Assembly: GCF_002874965.1 (NCBI RefSeq)
Contig: NZ_CP025624.1
Span: forward strand, 4,836,001-4,900,000
Length of the DNA stretch: 64,000 nucleotides
Source of the DNA: Pseudomonas sp. NC02
Lineage (GTDB): Bacteria > Pseudomonadota > Gammaproteobacteria > Pseudomonadales > Pseudomonadaceae
Reading direction: 5' to 3'
The notes beneath the pieces were generated by a model. That model had not been told where the DNA came from and ran no database searches. It worked only from the letters and a program-made list of their open reading frames with translations. The position numbers and the translations under genes are program-made. Of this stretch, positions 58,804 to 64,000 are shown in pieces (positions within the stretch are counted from its first letter, which is position 1; every line of letters begins with the position of its first letter).

Positions 58804-59460
58804 ATGACGACTCAATCGATATTCAAAGGGCTGTTGCGCCCGGTGCTGTTTTCGGCAGTGTTTTTCATGGCGCTGACCGGCCTCGCCTACCCGGTCTTCA
58901 CCACCTTTGCCGCGCAGTTGCTGTTCCCGTTCCAGGCCCAGGGCTCGCTGATTGAACGCGACGGTTTGGTGATCGGCTCGGCGTTGATCGGCCAGGACTT
59001 CACCAGGCCCGGCTACTTCCACGGCCGCCCGAGCATGACCCTCGGTACCGACCCGCAAGACCCGAGCAAAAGTGTCTCCCAGCCGTACAACGCCGGTTCC
59101 AGCGGCGCCAGCAACCTGGGCCCTACCAGCCAGAAACTGGTGGACCAGGTCGCGGCCCGGGTTAAAGCCTACCGCCAGGACAACGGCCTCGCCGCCGAGG
59201 CCCAGGTGCCGGTGGATGCGGTCACCGCTTCCGCCTCCGGCCTGGACCCGCATATCTCCGTGGCCAACGCACGCATCCAGCTGGCCCGGGTCGCCCGCCT
59301 GCGACTGATCCCCGAAGCCGAACTGCTGCAACTGGTGAACGAAAACACCGCTGCCCGCACCCTCGGTTTGCTCGGCGAACCACGAGTCAATGTGCTGCAA
59401 CTCAACCTCGCGCTGGACGCCCGTCTGCCTCTGCGCCAACCCCCCCATTGCGGCCAGTGA
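58804..59460 (+). CDS. kdpC: Potassium-transporting ATPase subunit C
   Basis: 218 aa. One N-terminal membrane helix (~13-35) and a periplasmic domain with typical KdpC segments: LIGQDFTRPGYFHGRPS, YNAGSSGASNLGPTSQKL, ASGLDPHISVANARIQLARVA and LGLLGEPRVNVLQLNLALD. KdpC assists K+ binding and assembly. ATG 58804 has AAGGA ahead (a TTG precedes it at 58801). Unusually it lies between kdpA and kdpB. Confidence 0.94.
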   Translation: MTTQSIFKGLLRPVLFSAVFFMALTGLAYPVFTTFAAQLLFPFQAQGSLIERDGLVIGSALIGQDFTRPGYFHGRPSMTLGTDPQDPSKSVSQPYNAGSSGASNLGPTSQKLVDQVAARVKAYRQDNGLAAEAQVPVDAVTASASGLDPHISVANARIQLARVARLRLIPEAELLQLVNENTAARTLGLLGEPRVNVLQLNLALDARLPLRQPPHCGQ

Positions 59461-59475
59461 GTAAGAGATTCCCCC

Positions 59476-61548
<2,073 letters not shown>

Positions 61549-61563
61549 CACCGCAAACCCAAT

Positions 61564-61650
61564 GTGGGAGCGGGCTTGCTCGCGAATACGGAGTGTCAGC
61601 CAACTCGTCTGTCACTGACACACCGCTTTCGCGAGCAAGCCCGCTCCCAC
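61564..61650. repeat. REP doublet between kdpB and kdpD
   Basis: GTGGGAGCGGGCTTGCTCGCGAA and the inverted copy GCGAGCAAGCCCGCTCCCAC, 15 bp after the kdpB stop. It may separate expression of the pump from the sensor. Confidence 0.92.
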
Positions 61651-61677
61651 CATTGAACCGCATTGACCAGGAATGAC

Positions 61678-64000
61678 ATGCCCGCATTAAACGAAGAACG
61701 CCCCGACCCCGACGCCCTTCTCGCCCGGGTCCAGCAGGAAGAACAGGCCGCCTTGCGCGGCAAACTGCGTATCTACTTCGGCTCCAACGCCGGGGTGGGC
61801 AAGACCTGCGCCATGCTTGACGCGGCGCAACGGGAAGTCAGCCTGGGCCGCGACGTACTCGCCGGCGTGGTGGAAACCCACGGCCGCCAGGAAACCGCCA
61901 ACCTGCTCAACGGCCTCGAACAACTGCCCCGCGCCCAACGCCTGCATCACGATTTCACCCTCACCGAATTCGACCTCGACGCCGCCCTGCAACGCCATCC
62001 CGCCGTGCTGCTGGTGGATGAACTGGCCCACAGCAACGTGCCCGGCTCGCGCCACCCGAAACGCTGGCAAGACGTGGAAGAACTGCTCAGCGCCGGCATC
62101 GATGTGTGGACCACCCTCAACGTCCAGCACCTGGAAAGCCTTAACGATCTGGTGAGTGGGATCATTGGCATTCGCGTGCGGGAAACCGTACCGGACCACG
62201 TGTTCGACAATGCCCACGAAGTGGTCGTCGTGGACCTGCCGCCGGATGATCTGCTGCAACGCTTGAAGGACGGCAAGGTGTACCTGGGCCCTCAGGCCGA
62301 GCGCGCCTCGCGGCACTTTTTCCGCAAGGGCAACCTGCTCGCCCTGCGGGAACTGGCCCTGCGCCGCACGGCCGACCGGGTCGACACGCAGATGCGCGTG
62401 TACCGTCGCGAACAGTCGATCAAGACCCTGTGGCCCGCCCGCGAGCGATTGCTGGTAGGCGTGGCCGGTGACGCCGGTGATGAACGCCTGGTGCGAGAAG
62501 CCGCGCGCCTGGCGCAAAAGCTCGAGGCGGACTGGATCGTGGTGCACGTCGCCGCAGCCCAGGGCCGCGGCGCCAAGCGTTATCTCACGGCGATGAAAAC
62601 CCTGGCGCTGGCCAGCGAATTCGGCGCCGACACCGCGACATTGCCGGGCATGGACGTCGCCGAAGCACTGGCCGCCTGTGCCCGGGAACACAACGCCAAT
62701 CGCCTGGTGCTCGGCCATCACCCACGCCGGGCATGGCGGTTCTGGCATCAGTCGGTGAGCGACCGGATCAGCCGGCACCATCCGCAGATCGACCAGATCG
62801 TGATCGCCCATGGCATGTTGCCAGGCACTGTTCCTGCCATTGAAAAACCTACACCAGCGCCCGGCAGAACCCTGGCCTACCTCTGGTCCACACTCGCCTG
62901 TTTCACCGCCAGCGCCATCGCCGCGCTGCTGCTGCAAGTGTTCGACCTGGCCAACGTGGTGATGCTGTTCCTGCTCACGGTGGTGCTGGTGGCCCTGCGG
63001 TTTGGACGCGGCCCCGGCGTGTGGGCAGCGATGCTCGCGGTGCTGTGTTTCGACTTCTTTTTCGTCCAGCCGCGCTACTCGTTTACCGTCAACGACACCC
63101 AGTATTTCTTCACCTTCGCGTTGATGCTCGGCATCGCGCTGATCACCGGGCAGCTCACCGCACGCCTGCGCCACGAAGCGCGCACCGCCGCCGCTCGAGA
63201 ACGTCGCGCAACCTCACTGGCGCGCCTGGCCCGGGACCTGTCGGCCGCGTTGACCGTGGAGCAGATCAGCGAAGTGGCGCTGCGCACCTTCAGCGGCGTG
63301 TTCGAGGCGCGGGTCGGCCTGGCCTTGCCGGACGCCGCCGACGGCGTGCACAGCGTGGGCGCGGGCGGGCTGCCGATCGACGACAGCATCGCCCAATGGA
63401 CCTACGACCACGGCCAGTCCGCCGGCCAGGGCACCGACACCTTGTCCGCCGCCAAGGGCTGCTACCTGCCGCTCAAGGCGCCGATGCGCGTGCGCGGTGT
63501 GCTGGTGCTGGAACTGGCGCAAAGCGAACGCCTCAACGAGCCCGAAGAGCGCCGCCTGCTGGAAGCCTGCATGAGCCAATTGGCGATTGCCCTGGAGCGC
63601 GTGCACTTCGTCGAAGTGGCGCAAAACACGATGGTGCAGATGGAAGGCGAGAAAATGCGCAACACCTTGCTCGCGGCGATTTCCCACGACCTGCGCACCC
63701 CCTTGACCACCCTGATCGGCGCCGCCGACACCGCCCTGCCCCATGCGCCGCCGGGGCCGCTGACCGCGTTGCTGCACGGTATTCATGAGCAGGCGACTTC
63801 GATGCAACGCTTGATCGAAAACTTGCTGGACATGGCCCGCATGCAGGAGCGCGGTGTGCGACTCAACCGGCAATGGCATTTGCTGGAAGAGATCGTCGGC
63901 AGCGCCCTGCGCCAGTTGCGTGAACCACTGGCCCGGCATGTGGTGAACACGACGCTGGACCCGCAATTACCGCTGGTGGAAGTCGACGCGCTGCTGATCG
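61678..64000 (+). CDS. kdpD: Potassium sensor histidine kinase KdpD (3' end beyond window)
   Basis: 774 codons in the window. Order: KdpD N-terminal domain with Walker A GSNAGVGKT (~35) and LLVDELAHSNVPGSRH (~110); Usp-like domain (~260-370, LLVGVAGDAGDERLV); four membrane helices (DUF4118, ~395-490); GAF domain (~515-640); HisKA with phospho-His in ISHDLRTPLTTL (~667); the window ends after LDPQLPLVEVDALLI. It senses low K+/turgor and phosphorylates KdpE, expected just beyond the edge. ATG 61678 lies after the REP doublet; the ribosome site is AGGAA. Confidence 0.95.
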   Translation, partial: MPALNEERPDPDALLARVQQEEQAALRGKLRIYFGSNAGVGKTCAMLDAAQREVSLGRDVLAGVVETHGRQETANLLNGLEQLPRAQRLHHDFTLTEFDLDAALQRHPAVLLVDELAHSNVPGSRHPKRWQDVEELLSAGIDVWTTLNVQHLESLNDLVSGIIGIRVRETVPDHVFDNAHEVVVVDLPPDDLLQRLKDGKVYLGPQAERASRHFFRKGNLLALRELALRRTADRVDTQMRVYRREQSIKTLWPARERLLVGVAGDAGDERLVREAARLAQKLEADWIVVHVAAAQGRGAKRYLTAMKTLALASEFGADTATLPGMDVAEALAACAREHNANRLVLGHHPRRAWRFWHQSVSDRISRHHPQIDQIVIAHGMLPGTVPAIEKPTPAPGRTLAYLWSTLACFTASAIAALLLQVFDLANVVMLFLLTVVLVALRFGRGPGVWAAMLAVLCFDFFFVQPRYSFTVNDTQYFFTFALMLGIALITGQLTARLRHEARTAAARERRATSLARLARDLSAALTVEQISEVALRTFSGVFEARVGLALPDAADGVHSVGAGGLPIDDSIAQWTYDHGQSAGQGTDTLSAAKGCYLPLKAPMRVRGVLVLELAQSERLNEPEERRLLEACMSQLAIALERVHFVEVAQNTMVQMEGEKMRNTLLAAISHDLRTPLTTLIGAADTALPHAPPGPLTALLHGIHEQATSMQRLIENLLDMARMQERGVRLNRQWHLLEEIVGSALRQLREPLARHVVNTTLDPQLPLVEVDALLI

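Overview
The window is chromosomal DNA from a fluorescent Pseudomonas, most likely the P. fluorescens group. The reasons are a pyoverdine block (PvdL, PvdG, PvdS), an atu acyclic-terpene operon, GC-rich codon use, and many REP doublets of the type starting GTGGGAGCGGGCTTGCTCGCG. No tRNA, rRNA, prophage, CRISPR array or transposase gene was seen.

Layout. 1-15.5 kb: pyoverdine block. PvdL is on the minus strand and cut by the left edge, with PvdG upstream in the same operon. Divergent pvdS has a Fur-box promoter. A PvdYII-like acetyltransferase has its own PvdS-type promoter. 15.5-16.3 kb: periplasmic family-3 binding protein. 16.4-26.3 kb: atuR and atuABCDEF for citronellol/geraniol catabolism, with a paired 16-bp operator. 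The operon is interrupted by a short repeat (atuC/atuD) and an ~0.8-kb palindromic element (atuE/atuF). 26.3-36.8 kb: housekeeping genes: a DEDDh exonuclease, ppnP, a MOSC protein, cheV with a sigma-28 promoter, a degenerate Hpt-like protein, a NarL-type two-component pair, a YegS-like lipid kinase, a 58-aa membrane protein, an MscS channel and an exported M20 amidohydrolase. 37.2-43.6 kb: a GntR/UTRA regulator and an ABC importer operon with a phosphodiesterase and a HAD phosphatase, with two dre-like operators. 44.5-52.4 kb: quinone oxidoreductase, Prc protease, an EAL-CBS-GGDEF protein, a three-gene coupled HTH/hypothetical/Sel1 operon, a YkvA protein and an FKBP lipoprotein. 52.6-55.6 kb: a di-haem cytochrome/catalase-like pair. 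56.5-64 kb: kdp potassium-pump locus in the unusual order F-(small ORF)-A-C-B-D, with kdpD cut by the right edge.

The most interesting structure is not a gene. Four copies (23503-24310, 36798-37166, 43627-44430, 55632-56430) of a long composite inverted repeat have a REP doublet in the middle. In the full-length copies the arms fold into an enclosed pair of hairpins whose stems differ between versions by compensating changes. Around every copy the top strand switches from G/T-rich on the left to A/C-rich on the right, whichever way the genes or the element point. This looks like a strand-asymmetric mutational footprint of the element, or an insertion preference.
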